Of a DNA stretch of 64,000 bases, positions 40,673-49,793 are shown in pieces. The DNA is taken from contig CABTYO010000009.1 in NCBI GenBank assembly GCA_902489075.1, forward strand, positions 1 through 64,000. The letters run 5' to 3'. The position numbers and the translations under genes were made by a program. Below the pieces are notes generated by a model. That model did no database searches. It saw nothing but the letters and a program-made list of their open reading frames with translations, and had not been told where the DNA came from. Origin of the DNA: an uncultured Faecalicatena sp. (GTDB taxonomy: Bacteria > Bacillota > Clostridia > Lachnospirales > Lachnospiraceae). Each line of letters starts with the position of its first letter. The stretch's first letter is position 1.

Positions 40673-42925
40673 ATGGCACAGTACGAGCAGTGGGAAGGTT
40701 TCCAGGGAAGACTCTGGAAAGATGACATTAATGTACGTGATTTCATTCAGCACAACTATACACCTTATGATGGAGACGAAAGTTTCCTGGCAGATCCGAC
40801 GGAAGCTACTAACAAGCTCTGGGGAAAGTTAAAAGAGCTTCAGAAGGAAGAGCGTGCCAAGGGTGGAGTTCTGGATATGGAGACAGAGGTTGTTTCCGGT
40901 CTGACAGCTTATGGTCCTGGATATATTGACGAAGAGATGAAGGACCTGGAGAAGGTGGTAGGTCTCCAGACTGACAAGCCGTTAAAGAGAGCTTTCATGC
41001 CATACGGCGGTATCAAGATGGCAGAGCAGGCATGCACGACTTATGGATATCAGCCAAGCGAAAAGCTGCATGAGATTTTTACAAAGTATCATAAGACACA
41101 CAACCAGGGTGTTTTCGACATCTACACACCGGAGATGAAGAAAGCCCGCCACAATAAGATCATCACAGGACTTCCGGACACATACGGAAGAGGACGTATC
41201 GTCGGCGATTACCGCCGTGTTGCACTGTACGGAATCGATCACCTGATCGAGAAGAAGATGGTGGATTTTGATGAGACTGAGAGACACGGAATGAAGGGAA
41301 CAGACTTCCGTCTCAGAGAGGAAGTTGCTGATCAGCTGAAAGCCCTCAGAGAGATGAAGGAAATGGCTGCAGTTTACGGATATGACATTTCCAAGCCGGC
41401 AAAGGATGCCAGAGAGGCAGTACAGTGGCTGTATTTCGGATACCTTGCTGCAATCAAGACACAGAATGGTGCAGCAATGAGTGTTGGAAGAATTTCCACA
41501 TTCCTTGACATTTATATCCAGAGAGATATGGAAAAGGGAATTCTGACAGAGGCTGAGGCTCAGGAACTGATCGACCACATGGTTATGAAGTTCAGAATGG
41601 TGAAGTTCGCGAGAGTTCCTTCCTATAACGAACTGTTTTCCGGTGACCCGGTATGGGCAACTCTGGAAGTCGCAGGTCTTGGACAGGACGGACGTTCCAT
41701 GGTAACAAAGAATGACTACCGTTTCCTGCACACACTGGAGAACATGGGACCGTCACCGGAGCCGAACCTGACTGTATTATACTCCTCACGTCTGCCGGAG
41801 ACCTTTAAGAAATATGCATCCCACATCTCTATCACAACAAGTTCCATCCAGTATGAGAACGATGACGTGATGCGTCCGGTATGGGGCGATGACTATTCCA
41901 TCTGCTGCTGCGTATCTGCAACACAGACAGGTAAGGAGATTCAGTTCTTTGGAGCGCGTGCGAACCTTGCAAAATGTCTGCTGTACGCAATTAACGGCGG
42001 TGTGGATGTGAAGACAAGAGAACAGGTAGCGCCTGCGTATAAGCCGGTAACCTCAGAATATCTTGATTTCGACGAAGTCATGGACAAATATGACAAGATG
42101 ATGGACTGGCTGTCCAAACTGTATGTGGATACATTGAATATGATCCACTACATGCACGATAAATATTACTACGAAGCAGCAGAAATGGCTCTGATCGACA
42201 CAGATGTGAGACGTACATTTGCAACAGGTATTGCTGGATTCTCACATGTAGTAGACTCCTTGAGCGCTATCAAGTATGCGAAAGTAAAAGTGATCCGTGA
42301 TGAGACAGGAATGGCTGTAGATTACGAGACAGAGGGAGATTTCCCGAGATACGGAAATGATGATGACCGTGCAGATGAAATTGCAATCTGGCTGTTAAAG
42401 ACCTTCATGGGCAAACTGAAAAAATGCCACACTTACAGAAATTCAGAGCCTACGACTTCTATCCTTACGATTACATCCAACGTGGTATATGGTAAGGCTA
42501 CAGGATCACTTCCGGATGGAAGAAAAGCAGGAGAGCCTCTTGCACCGGGTGCAAACCCGTCTTACGGTGCAGAGCAGAACGGACTTCTTGCATCACTGAA
42601 CTCTGTTGCGAAGCTTCCATATGAAGAAGCGCTGGATGGTATTTCCAATACACAGACCATCAATCCGGGAGCTTTGGGACATGATGATCAGGAGAGAATC
42701 GACAACCTGACACACGTTCTGGACGGATACTTTGATCAGGGGGCACATCACCTGAATGTGAATGTGTTTGGAAAAGAAAAACTGATCGATGCTATGGAGC
42801 ATCCGGAGAAGGAAGAGTACGCAAACTTTACGATCCGTGTATCAGGATACGCTGTTAAATTCATTGACCTGACACGTGAGCAGCAGATGGACGTTATCTC
42901 CAGAACATGCCACGAAAGCATGTAA
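40673..42925 (+). CDS. pflB: Formate C-acetyltransferase (pyruvate formate-lyase)
   Basis: 750 residues, full length. A Cys triplet at 411-413 in SICCCVSATQTG contains the catalytic pair. The glycyl radical site is Gly725 in RVSGYAVKF. The enzyme converts pyruvate and CoA to acetyl-CoA and formate in anaerobic metabolism. The activating enzyme gene follows 67 bases later. The strong ribosome binding site, optimised codons and two promoters fit a highly expressed gene. Confidence 0.96.
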   Translation: MAQYEQWEGFQGRLWKDDINVRDFIQHNYTPYDGDESFLADPTEATNKLWGKLKELQKEERAKGGVLDMETEVVSGLTAYGPGYIDEEMKDLEKVVGLQTDKPLKRAFMPYGGIKMAEQACTTYGYQPSEKLHEIFTKYHKTHNQGVFDIYTPEMKKARHNKIITGLPDTYGRGRIVGDYRRVALYGIDHLIEKKMVDFDETERHGMKGTDFRLREEVADQLKALREMKEMAAVYGYDISKPAKDAREAVQWLYFGYLAAIKTQNGAAMSVGRISTFLDIYIQRDMEKGILTEAEAQELIDHMVMKFRMVKFARVPSYNELFSGDPVWATLEVAGLGQDGRSMVTKNDYRFLHTLENMGPSPEPNLTVLYSSRLPETFKKYASHISITTSSIQYENDDVMRPVWGDDYSICCCVSATQTGKEIQFFGARANLAKCLLYAINGGVDVKTREQVAPAYKPVTSEYLDFDEVMDKYDKMMDWLSKLYVDTLNMIHYMHDKYYYEAAEMALIDTDVRRTFATGIAGFSHVVDSLSAIKYAKVKVIRDETGMAVDYETEGDFPRYGNDDDRADEIAIWLLKTFMGKLKKCHTYRNSEPTTSILTITSNVVYGKATGSLPDGRKAGEPLAPGANPSYGAEQNGLLASLNSVAKLPYEEALDGISNTQTINPGALGHDDQERIDNLTHVLDGYFDQGAHHLNVNVFGKEKLIDAMEHPEKEEYANFTIRVSGYAVKFIDLTREQQMDVISRTCHESM

Positions 42926-42992
42926 GAAAAGATAGCAGAAACTAAAGAAACTATAAAGTTAACAAAGAAACGTTTCATAACGAGGTGTAACT

Positions 42993-43739
42993 ATGACAGA
43001 GCAGAAGGAACTGAAAGGGTATATCCATTCCCTGGAAAGCTTTGGCTCTGTAGATGGACCCGGTGTCCGGTATGTGATCTTTATGAGCGGCTGTGCGATG
43101 CGCTGCCAGTTCTGCCACAACCCGGATACATGGAATATGCAGACCGGTACGCTCTATACGGCGGACGAGCTGCTGAAACAGGCTAAGAAATACCGCTCTT
43201 ACTGGGGAAGTAAGGGCGGTATTACAGTAAGCGGCGGCGAACCCCTTCTGCAGATCGACTTTTTGACAGAGCTGTTTAAAAAAGCAAAAGCAGAGGGAAT
43301 CCACACCACACTGGATACAAGCGGGAATCCATTTACGAGAGAAGAGCCATTTTTCGGAAAGTTTCAGGAATTAATGAAGTATACGGATCTGGTCATGCTG
43401 GACATCAAGCATATCGATGATGAGCAGCATCAGATTTTAACAGGATGTACAAACAAAAATATCCTGGATTTGGCGCAGTATCTGTCTGAGATCGGCAAAG
43501 CCGTCTGGATCAGGCATGTCCTGGTGCCGGGAAGAAGTGACAATGATGAGTATCTGATGAGACTGGATGAGTTTATCCGGACATTGGATCATGTCGAGAA
43601 GGTGGAAGTGCTGCCTTATCATACGCTGGGGACCTTTAAATGGAAGGAACTCGGCATGGAATATCCTCTGGATGGCGTGGAGCCGCCTTCGAAAGAGCGG
43701 ATCGAGAATGCGGAAAGACTGCTGCATGTGGATAAGTAG
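42993..43739 (+). CDS. pflA: Pyruvate formate-lyase activating enzyme
   Basis: 248 residues, radical SAM. The cluster motif is CAMRCQFCHNPDTW (CX3CX2C). GGITVSGGEPLLQ is the SAM-binding GGE motif, and DLVMLDIKHID and the VLPYH end are typical of PflA. It installs the glycyl radical on PflB at Gly725. It is the second gene of the pfl operon. Confidence 0.95.
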   Translation: MTEQKELKGYIHSLESFGSVDGPGVRYVIFMSGCAMRCQFCHNPDTWNMQTGTLYTADELLKQAKKYRSYWGSKGGITVSGGEPLLQIDFLTELFKKAKAEGIHTTLDTSGNPFTREEPFFGKFQELMKYTDLVMLDIKHIDDEQHQILTGCTNKNILDLAQYLSEIGKAVWIRHVLVPGRSDNDEYLMRLDEFIRTLDHVEKVEVLPYHTLGTFKWKELGMEYPLDGVEPPSKERIENAERLLHVDK

Positions 43740-43907
43740 ATGAATCATACAGTTATTGTACAGTAATTATTACTAAATTAGATGTGTCCCATATGGTAAA
43801 TGTGAACAAATCGTGAATAATATGTGGTTTAGTGCTTGTATATAATGGGGAGAAACTCTAAAATATACATCAGGAGCATTTTAATCATATAATATTCGGG
43901 AGGGCAT

Positions 43908-45104
43908 ATGAAAAAGAGATGTAGAGTACTGATGGCGTTAGCATTGGTACTTAGTATGATGTTTGGTATGCAGGTGCAGGCTGAGTCATCGGCTGATGAA
44001 GCGCAGATCACAATTACTGCTTTTGAAGGAACAGACCTGGAGAATGTGCAGGTTGGGGATATTGTGATGTTCCATATGAGTATGAACAACACAACAAGCG
44101 AGGACTTGACAAGTACCAGGCTTGTGGTAACAGCTACGGATGCACAAGGAAACCGTACGGGAGAAGCTGCAATACCGGAAGAAGGGAATTCAGCAGACCT
44201 TGGTGACAGAAATAATGGGCAGGCTGCAGGAATTGCCTCAGCTGTTATGGCGGATTTTCCATCTGGCAAGAGTATAAGTGATGCTGTGGCCAGCGTGAAA
44301 GTTACAGATAATATGGAAGGCAGACAGATTACGGTCCAGGCAGTTATCAAGAAAGATGATGGATCAGAGAAGCCGAATGTTTCCAACATTGCTCAGACTG
44401 TTTTTACAGTAGCCTCAAAAGAAATAGAACCGCCAAAGCAGGAGGAACCGGGAATTACTGTGACTGTAGTACCATCCATTGATTTGAACAAGGGTATTAC
44501 AAAAGGGGAAGCTTTTCAGGCTACCATGAAAGTAACGAATTCAGGTAATACAGTACTCCAGAATATCGGGGCAGATGCTGCATATTCAGGGAAAGATCCG
44601 GCTATGCTGGAGGATGAAGATTTCCTGCGATTAGGAGATATTATTACTAAGGGAGATTTTACAATCCTGGACGATGGAAGTGCATATTTGGCTGAACTGG
44701 GAGCAGGTGAGACAAAAGAGCTTGTATTCGAGTGCATGATTCCAGATGAGTATGCACAGGATAGCGTATATCTGTATTTTGCGGCAGGTTCATTTGTAAC
44801 GGAGAATCAGGACGCTGATCCTGTGGTATTGGATCTGGCCATGTTCAACAGTAAGGTTATGGCATCTTCGAAGCAGGATCCAGCACCGAACCCAAATCCG
44901 GCACCAAAGCCGGAGGTTAAGCCGGATACAAAGCCAACACCGGAAGTAAAACCTGCAGATAATACGACGAAAAAGGAACCTGTTAAGACAACAGCGAAGT
45001 CTCCTAAGACAGGGGATGAGTCTACGGCAGGAAGTTTCATGATTTTACTGGCATGTGCAGGAATTGCAGCTGTAGTGGCAGCAAAGAAAAAAGCTGAATC
45101 TTAA
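43908..45104 (+). CDS. Secreted, sortase-anchored surface protein
   Basis: 398 residues. A signal peptide (1-25, ending VQAES) is followed by two beta-rich CARDB-like segments (about 30-155 and 180-315), then a proline/lysine-rich spacer (PAPNPNPAPKPEVKPDTKPT), and a C-terminal sorting signal SPKTGD with a hydrophobic helix and KKKAES tail. The signal reads SPKTG where LPxTG is usual. It is likely a wall-linked spacer or adhesin. TATAAT at 43841-43846 is its probable -10. Confidence 0.8.
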   Translation: MKKRCRVLMALALVLSMMFGMQVQAESSADEAQITITAFEGTDLENVQVGDIVMFHMSMNNTTSEDLTSTRLVVTATDAQGNRTGEAAIPEEGNSADLGDRNNGQAAGIASAVMADFPSGKSISDAVASVKVTDNMEGRQITVQAVIKKDDGSEKPNVSNIAQTVFTVASKEIEPPKQEEPGITVTVVPSIDLNKGITKGEAFQATMKVTNSGNTVLQNIGADAAYSGKDPAMLEDEDFLRLGDIITKGDFTILDDGSAYLAELGAGETKELVFECMIPDEYAQDSVYLYFAAGSFVTENQDADPVVLDLAMFNSKVMASSKQDPAPNPNPAPKPEVKPDTKPTPEVKPADNTTKKEPVKTTAKSPKTGDESTAGSFMILLACAGIAAVVAAKKKAES

Positions 45105-45164
45105 AAATGTAGAAAAAGTAGAAGTAGAAATAGCAGAATTAAAACAATGAATTAAAAAGCAAAG

Positions 45165-45190
45165 GGACGGTTGATTTTACCGTCCTTTTT
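45165..45190 (+). terminator. Terminator of the surface protein gene
   Basis: GGACGGT (45165-45171) pairs with ACCGTCC (45179-45185). TTTTT follows. Confidence 0.8.
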
Positions 45191-45234
45191 CTTTCGCATT
45201 ACGTTCCACGCAGATTTTTTTAATTGTGGACCTA

Positions 45235-45849
45235 TCAGGCAGTAACAGACACCACCCCAAGCGCTTCCAGCTCCGCCACTGCTTTTTCATGAGAAGTGAA
45301 ATGAATGGCATGGATTCCCGAAGCCCTTGCAGCCTCGACATTAGGAAGGCTGTCGTCCAGGAATACAGCCTCATCCGGATTGATCTGATACCGCTCAAGC
45401 AGCGTTTTGTAGATCATCGGGTCAGGCTTAATCAGTTTCTCACGGTAAGAAAGAATGCCGCCGTCTGTATACTTTAAGAAACTTAATTCATCCTGTGTAT
45501 GCTCATACATATATTCCCCATAGTTAGAAAGAACGTAGACATGGTAATCAGACTTTTTCAGCGCTTTGATCCAGGGGATAGAATATGGAAACTGGTGGAT
45601 GCATCCGCCCACATCTTTTAGTACATCTTTAAGTTCCTGCTCATATTCCGGTGCCTTACTGACGAACAGGCCTATCAGCTCGTCATGGGAGAGCACACCC
45701 CGGTCGAATTCGTTCCACTCAGGACTTAAAAACAGGACCTCGCCGAGAAGTTCCTTCGTTTCAGGCGGGTAAGAAAACGTGTCCAGGTAAGCCCTCCAGT
45801 TGTATTCAGCCAATACATTTCCAATATCAAAGATAATTGTTTTTATCAT
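45235..45849 (-). CDS. HAD family hydrolase (subfamily IA)
   Basis: 204 residues. Motif I is FDIGNVLAEY, motif II is VYVLSNYGE, motif III is the Lys of KLIKPDPMIY, and motif IV is AVFLDDSLPNVEAA. A small helical cap lies between motifs I and II. It resembles YihX-like phosphatases acting on small phosphorylated metabolites. GGAGG lies 6 bases before the ATG. Confidence 0.88.
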   Translation of the reverse strand: MIKTIIFDIGNVLAEYNWRAYLDTFSYPPETKELLGEVLFLSPEWNEFDRGVLSHDELIGLFVSKAPEYEQELKDVLKDVGGCIHQFPYSIPWIKALKKSDYHVYVLSNYGEYMYEHTQDELSFLKYTDGGILSYREKLIKPDPMIYKTLLERYQINPDEAVFLDDSLPNVEAARASGIHAIHFTSHEKAVAELEALGVVSVTA

Positions 45850-45920
45850 AAGGTACCTCCATTATTTCGTTCTATGTATGTAAACATATTACATGAAAAA
45901 TGTTCAAAAGGAAAGAGGAA

Positions 45921-46002
45921 CTGCAAAGGGGTCAGACCCTTTTGTCATCCATATTCAGAATATTATGAAAACGGAACGCAAAAGGGTCTGACCCCTTTGC
46001 AG
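45921..46002. mobile_element. 82-bp MITE/REP-like element, copy A
   Basis: The ends (45921-45944 and 45979-46002) are perfect 24-base inverted repeats of the type CTGCAAAGGGGTCAGACCC. Each end is itself palindromic (GGGTCTGACCC). The middle has ATATTCAGAATATTATGAA. No reading frame lies within it. The same element recurs in the same orientation at 47053-47134, on the other side of the DMT exporter gene. Confidence 0.8.
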
Positions 46003-46141
46003 AAATATATGGTTAGACAAATGATTGACTTTATTTCTCCAAGTCTGTATGATGAACAAAAAGGGGAGCATGCCATGGAATGGCGGTGTGAGTAAGACTG
46101 CCGTGCTGCAGCTCCTTTACGGGAAAAGGAAGATGGATGAA

Positions 46142-47050
46142 ATGAAAGATTTTGCAAAAGCGATTTTATTTGGAATTACAGGAGCCTTCTTTTTTGCATT
46201 TAACTTTATTCTGATCAGAAGTATGAATCTGGAAGGCGGTTATTATTTATGGACAGCGGTTTTGAGATATTTCTTTACCTTACCTTTGATGGCTCTGCTG
46301 CTGATAAAAGGCAATGGATTTCGCAAGGTGTTCCGGAGTATTTCTCAGAAGCCTGTGAAGTGGTTTGTGTGGAGTACGGTCGGATTTGGATTATTCTATG
46401 CACCACTTTCGGCTGCTGCAATCTACGGGGAAAGCTGGTTTACCGCGGCGGTCTGGCAGTTTACGATTGTTGCAGGAGTCCTTCTGACTCCGTTGTTTGG
46501 GAAAAAGATTCCTGTGAAAAATTTGCTTTGTTCCTGTGTGATCGTGGCAGGAATTCTGGTCATGCAGGCATCTAAGATCCGAATGGGAGTGCAGGCGGAC
46601 TGGCCGATGCTCATTCTCACCATGGGGATTGCTGCATTTTCCTATCCTCTGGGAAACAGGAAGATGATGCAGGTGACGGAAGGAGAAGGTTTAACTACGG
46701 TGCAGCGCGTATTTGGGATGACATTATGTTCCATGCCATTCTGGGGAATCTGTGCGGTGTGGTCTTACAGACAGGCAGGCCTGCCCACAGCTTCCCAGTG
46801 CTTCCAGTCTTTTCTGATTGCTTTACTGGCAGGAGTTGTGGCTACGGTTCTCTTTTTTGCTGCCACAGATTTAATGCGGCATGATCCAAAAAAGCTGGCG
46901 GTGATAGAGGCTACCCAGTCGGGAGAGGTTATATTTACCGTACTGATGGGAGTGCTGATTCTAAAAGACAGTATGCCGGATGGGATGGCGTTAGCCGGGA
47001 TCGGGATTATTGTGGCAGGGATGGTTTTAAATAGTATGATGGCAGAATAA
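46142..47050 (+). CDS. DMT superfamily multidrug exporter (EmrE-like, EamA type)
   Basis: 302 residues from ATG 46142, with AAAAGGAAG upstream; a longer frame runs back into the repeat. Ten membrane helices, in two repeats of five. It opens FGITGAFFFAFNFILIRSMNLEGGYYLWTAVLRYF and has VIEATQSGEVIFTVLMGVLILKD in the second half. It probably exports a drug or amino-acid-like metabolite. It is bracketed by two copies of an 82-bp repeat, the second beginning 3 bases after its stop. Confidence 0.85.
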   Translation: MKDFAKAILFGITGAFFFAFNFILIRSMNLEGGYYLWTAVLRYFFTLPLMALLLIKGNGFRKVFRSISQKPVKWFVWSTVGFGLFYAPLSAAAIYGESWFTAAVWQFTIVAGVLLTPLFGKKIPVKNLLCSCVIVAGILVMQASKIRMGVQADWPMLILTMGIAAFSYPLGNRKMMQVTEGEGLTTVQRVFGMTLCSMPFWGICAVWSYRQAGLPTASQCFQSFLIALLAGVVATVLFFAATDLMRHDPKKLAVIEATQSGEVIFTVLMGVLILKDSMPDGMALAGIGIIVAGMVLNSMMAE

Positions 47051-47052
47051 AT

Positions 47053-47134
47053 CTACAAAGGGGTCAGACCCTTTTGTTATCCATATTCAGAATATTCTGA
47101 AAACGGAGCGCAAAAGGGTCTGACCCCTCTGTTT
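47053..47134. mobile_element. 82-bp MITE/REP-like element, copy B
   Basis: Same length, order and orientation as copy A. The left end carries one change and the right end three changes close to the tip. The middle reads ATATTCAGAATATTCTGAA, a better palindrome than in copy A. It lies 3 bases after the DMT exporter stop and can form its terminator hairpin. Confidence 0.8.
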
Positions 47135-47184
47135 TATGTATAACTTTCCCAACTCGGTCAATCCTATTTATGAGGTGAACATAT

Positions 47185-48645
47185 ATGGTGAATAAATCGA
47201 TTTGGAGTCTGTCAGCATCCACGGAAAGGCGGGATGTGCTGACGGGAACTATTACGACGGATACTGTTATTATCGGGGCAGGCCTGGCGGGGGTACTGAC
47301 CGCGCATTTCCTGGAACAGGCGGGAGTGGACTGTGTGATTCTGGAAGCAGCCAGGATCGGGAGCGGTCAGACGAAAAATACAACAGCGAAAGTCACATCT
47401 CAGCATGGTCTGATCTATCAGGATCTGATCGAGAGTGTGGGGAAAGAAAAAGCCGGACAATATGTGGCAGCGAATCAGGAGGCCATCAGAAGATATAAGA
47501 TTCTGGTGGACAAGTACAGGATCGACTGTCAGTGGGAAACTTGTCCGGCTTATTTGTATACTGCCAGTGATACGAGGAAGTTAAGGCAGGAATATGAGGC
47601 GGTAAAAAGGCTGGGGATTCCGGCAGAGCTTACGGAAAAGACAGAACTTCCGTGTCCTGTTAAGCTTGCTTTAAAATTTGAAAATCAGGGCAGGTTCCAT
47701 CCCTTAAAGTTTTTGTATAAAATTGCCGCAGGGTTAAATATCTACGAAAACACAAAAGTGAAAGAGGTCAGGGAGGATGTTGTGATTACGGACCAGGGGG
47801 AGGTGCACGCAAAACATATCGTGTTTGCCTGCCACTATCCTTTCCAAAATGTTCCGGGTTATTATTTCATGCGGATGCATCAGGAGCGGAGCTATGTCGT
47901 ATCGGTAAAGCAGGCCGCGGCTCTGAATGGAATGTATTACGGTATCGATCCGGATGCGTTATCCTATCGGAGTTCCGGGGAGGAACTGCTCATCGGAGGC
48001 GGCGGACACCGTACGGGAAAGACTCCTTCGGGAAGTCCGTATGAATATCTGTCACACATGGCAGAGACTTACTGGCCGGACTGCGTGGAGACAGCCAGAT
48101 GGTCCGCCCAGGACTGTATGACGCTGGATCACATTCCTTATATCGGCCAGTTCAGCCATAACCGCCCGAACTGGTATGTGGCAACGGGCTTTGGCAAATG
48201 GGGAATGACCAGTTCCATGGTTTCCGCGATGATCCTGACGGACCTGATCTGTAAGAGGGAAAATCCATATGCAGAGGTATTTTCTCCGTTGAGGTATAAT
48301 GTCCAGGCATCCGCCGTGAATTTCATGAAAGATACGGGCCATGCCGCCGCAGGACTCTTAAAGCGGGCAGTATGGATTCCGAAGGAAAAGCTGGAGCAGG
48401 TGCATGCGGGCGAGGGTGCAGTGGTGGAGCACGATGGACACAAATATGGCGTTTATAAATCTGAAAAAGGTGAAATTTATGCAGTATCGGCACACTGTCC
48501 CCACCTTGGCTGCCAACTGGAATGGAATGCCCATGAGAAAAGCTGGGACTGCCCGTGCCATGGCTCCCGATTTGATTATCAGGGTCGGCATCTGGACGAA
48601 CCGGCGCAGGAAGATATCGCATGTCACAGAATGGAGGGGAAATAG
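47185..48645 (+). CDS. FAD-dependent oxidoreductase (DAO fold) with C-terminal Rieske domain
   Basis: 486 residues. The dinucleotide-binding motif is VIIGAGLAGVLTAHFLEQAG, followed by a D-amino-acid-oxidase-like fold (to about residue 370, with ATGFGKWGMTSSMVSA). A Rieske domain (about 400-482) has CPHLGC and CPCHGSRF, the Cys-His ligands of a 2Fe-2S cluster. The family (YhfW-like) has no established substrate. The next gene starts at the first base after its stop, so the two form an operon. Confidence 0.88.
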   Translation: MVNKSIWSLSASTERRDVLTGTITTDTVIIGAGLAGVLTAHFLEQAGVDCVILEAARIGSGQTKNTTAKVTSQHGLIYQDLIESVGKEKAGQYVAANQEAIRRYKILVDKYRIDCQWETCPAYLYTASDTRKLRQEYEAVKRLGIPAELTEKTELPCPVKLALKFENQGRFHPLKFLYKIAAGLNIYENTKVKEVREDVVITDQGEVHAKHIVFACHYPFQNVPGYYFMRMHQERSYVVSVKQAAALNGMYYGIDPDALSYRSSGEELLIGGGGHRTGKTPSGSPYEYLSHMAETYWPDCVETARWSAQDCMTLDHIPYIGQFSHNRPNWYVATGFGKWGMTSSMVSAMILTDLICKRENPYAEVFSPLRYNVQASAVNFMKDTGHAAAGLLKRAVWIPKEKLEQVHAGEGAVVEHDGHKYGVYKSEKGEIYAVSAHCPHLGCQLEWNAHEKSWDCPCHGSRFDYQGRHLDEPAQEDIACHRMEGK

Positions 48646-49554
48646 ATGCAGCAGTATTTTCATGGAATTGGAAAAAAATATCCATATTTTGAGGGATGGT
48701 ATTTGAAACACCAGAACCAGGGGAAGACGATTGCACTGATTCCAGCCGTCCACGCAGATAAAAAGGGCGGGTGGTCCGCCTCGATCCAGGTCGTGACAGA
48801 CGAGGGCGCGTGGTATTTTACGTATCCAATTGAACTCTGTAAACTCAGCCGGAGAAGCTTCCGCGTAAAAATCGGGGAAAATATTTTTTCGGAAAAAGGC
48901 ATCAGAATAAAAATAGTGAATTCAGAGATAGCGGTGGAAGGCAGGATTCATTATGGAAAATTTCAGAAAATCAAGGGGGATATCATGGGATTCTTTCAAT
49001 GGATTCCCTTTTTACAGTGCCATCATGGAGTGATCAGTATGGCACACAATTTAAGCGGGAGCCTTACAGTCTGCGGAAAAGACAAAAAGGAAGAAATAAT
49101 TGAGTTTACTGGAGGGCGCGGCTATATCGAGACGGACTGGGGCAGTTCCTTCCCCAGGACCTATATCTGGAGCCAGTGCGGCTTCGGAATGGACGAGAAA
49201 AACAGTATCATGGTATCCGCCGCAGACGTTCCGGTGTTTGGTTTCCATCTGCCGGGATGTATTTGTGCCATCCACTATAAAGGACGGGAGTATCGGCTGG
49301 GGACCTATTATGGTGCCAGGATCAAAGAGTATGGACCAGGGACCGTGACAATCACACAGGGCATCATGACGGTAAAGGTCACAAGACAGAGCGATAATAG
49401 TTTTGGGCTGCACGCGCCGCAGGGCGGGAGCATGAAGCGGATGATCAAAGAAAGCCCGGCTTGCCTTGTGCGGTATCAGTTCTGGATGGGGAGAGTGAAT
49501 GTGTTTGATGTCATTTCGGATCGAGGGTCTTATGAGGAGGAGATTGAAGGCTGA
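48646..49554 (+). CDS. Tocopherol cyclase family protein
   Basis: 302 residues, soluble beta-rich. YFEGWYLKHQ at the N-terminus, HHGVISMAHNLSGSL, GGRGYIETDWGSSFPRTYIWSQC and FGFHLPGCICAI are hallmarks of the tocopherol-cyclase-like family (lipocalin-type double barrel). True tocopherol cyclases belong to plants and cyanobacteria. In Firmicutes the same fold is uncharacterised and may act on a prenyl quinone or other lipid. It directly abuts the FAD/Rieske gene (no spacer), with GGAGG inside that gene's end. Confidence 0.8.
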   Translation: MQQYFHGIGKKYPYFEGWYLKHQNQGKTIALIPAVHADKKGGWSASIQVVTDEGAWYFTYPIELCKLSRRSFRVKIGENIFSEKGIRIKIVNSEIAVEGRIHYGKFQKIKGDIMGFFQWIPFLQCHHGVISMAHNLSGSLTVCGKDKKEEIIEFTGGRGYIETDWGSSFPRTYIWSQCGFGMDEKNSIMVSAADVPVFGFHLPGCICAIHYKGREYRLGTYYGARIKEYGPGTVTITQGIMTVKVTRQSDNSFGLHAPQGGSMKRMIKESPACLVRYQFWMGRVNVFDVISDRGSYEEEIEG

Positions 49555-49577
49555 CGTGGAGCGGGCATTTTGACGGA

Positions 49578-49620
49578 GGTATCAAAAGTGGTATCGTAAA
49601 ATGATACTTCCTTTGATACC
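49578..49620. terminator. Nested hairpin after the tocopherol-cyclase-like gene
   Basis: GGTATCAAA (49578-49586) pairs with TTTGATACC (49612-49620), with an inner GGTATC/GATAC stem. An AT-rich tail without a pure T run follows, so termination is likely but not certain. Confidence 0.5.
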
Positions 49621-49793
49621 TTATTAAAATTAATATATAAGAAACCATTCTGTTTAGGGTGGATAGCATAGGTTTTTTCTGTTACAATAAATCCAACAGA
49701 AAACGTTTTAAACTGGCACATTCTGATCAGTATGTCATAATTAACAATCCGTTTTTAATTTTACACTGTATCAGGGAATGAAAGGGGATAAAA

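Noticed and set aside
46011..46095. Short frame MIDFISPSLYDEQKGEHAMEW between repeat copy A and the DMT gene
   Set aside because: It has no convincing ribosome binding site, and its frame continues from the repeat. It may be a remnant but cannot be supported as a gene.
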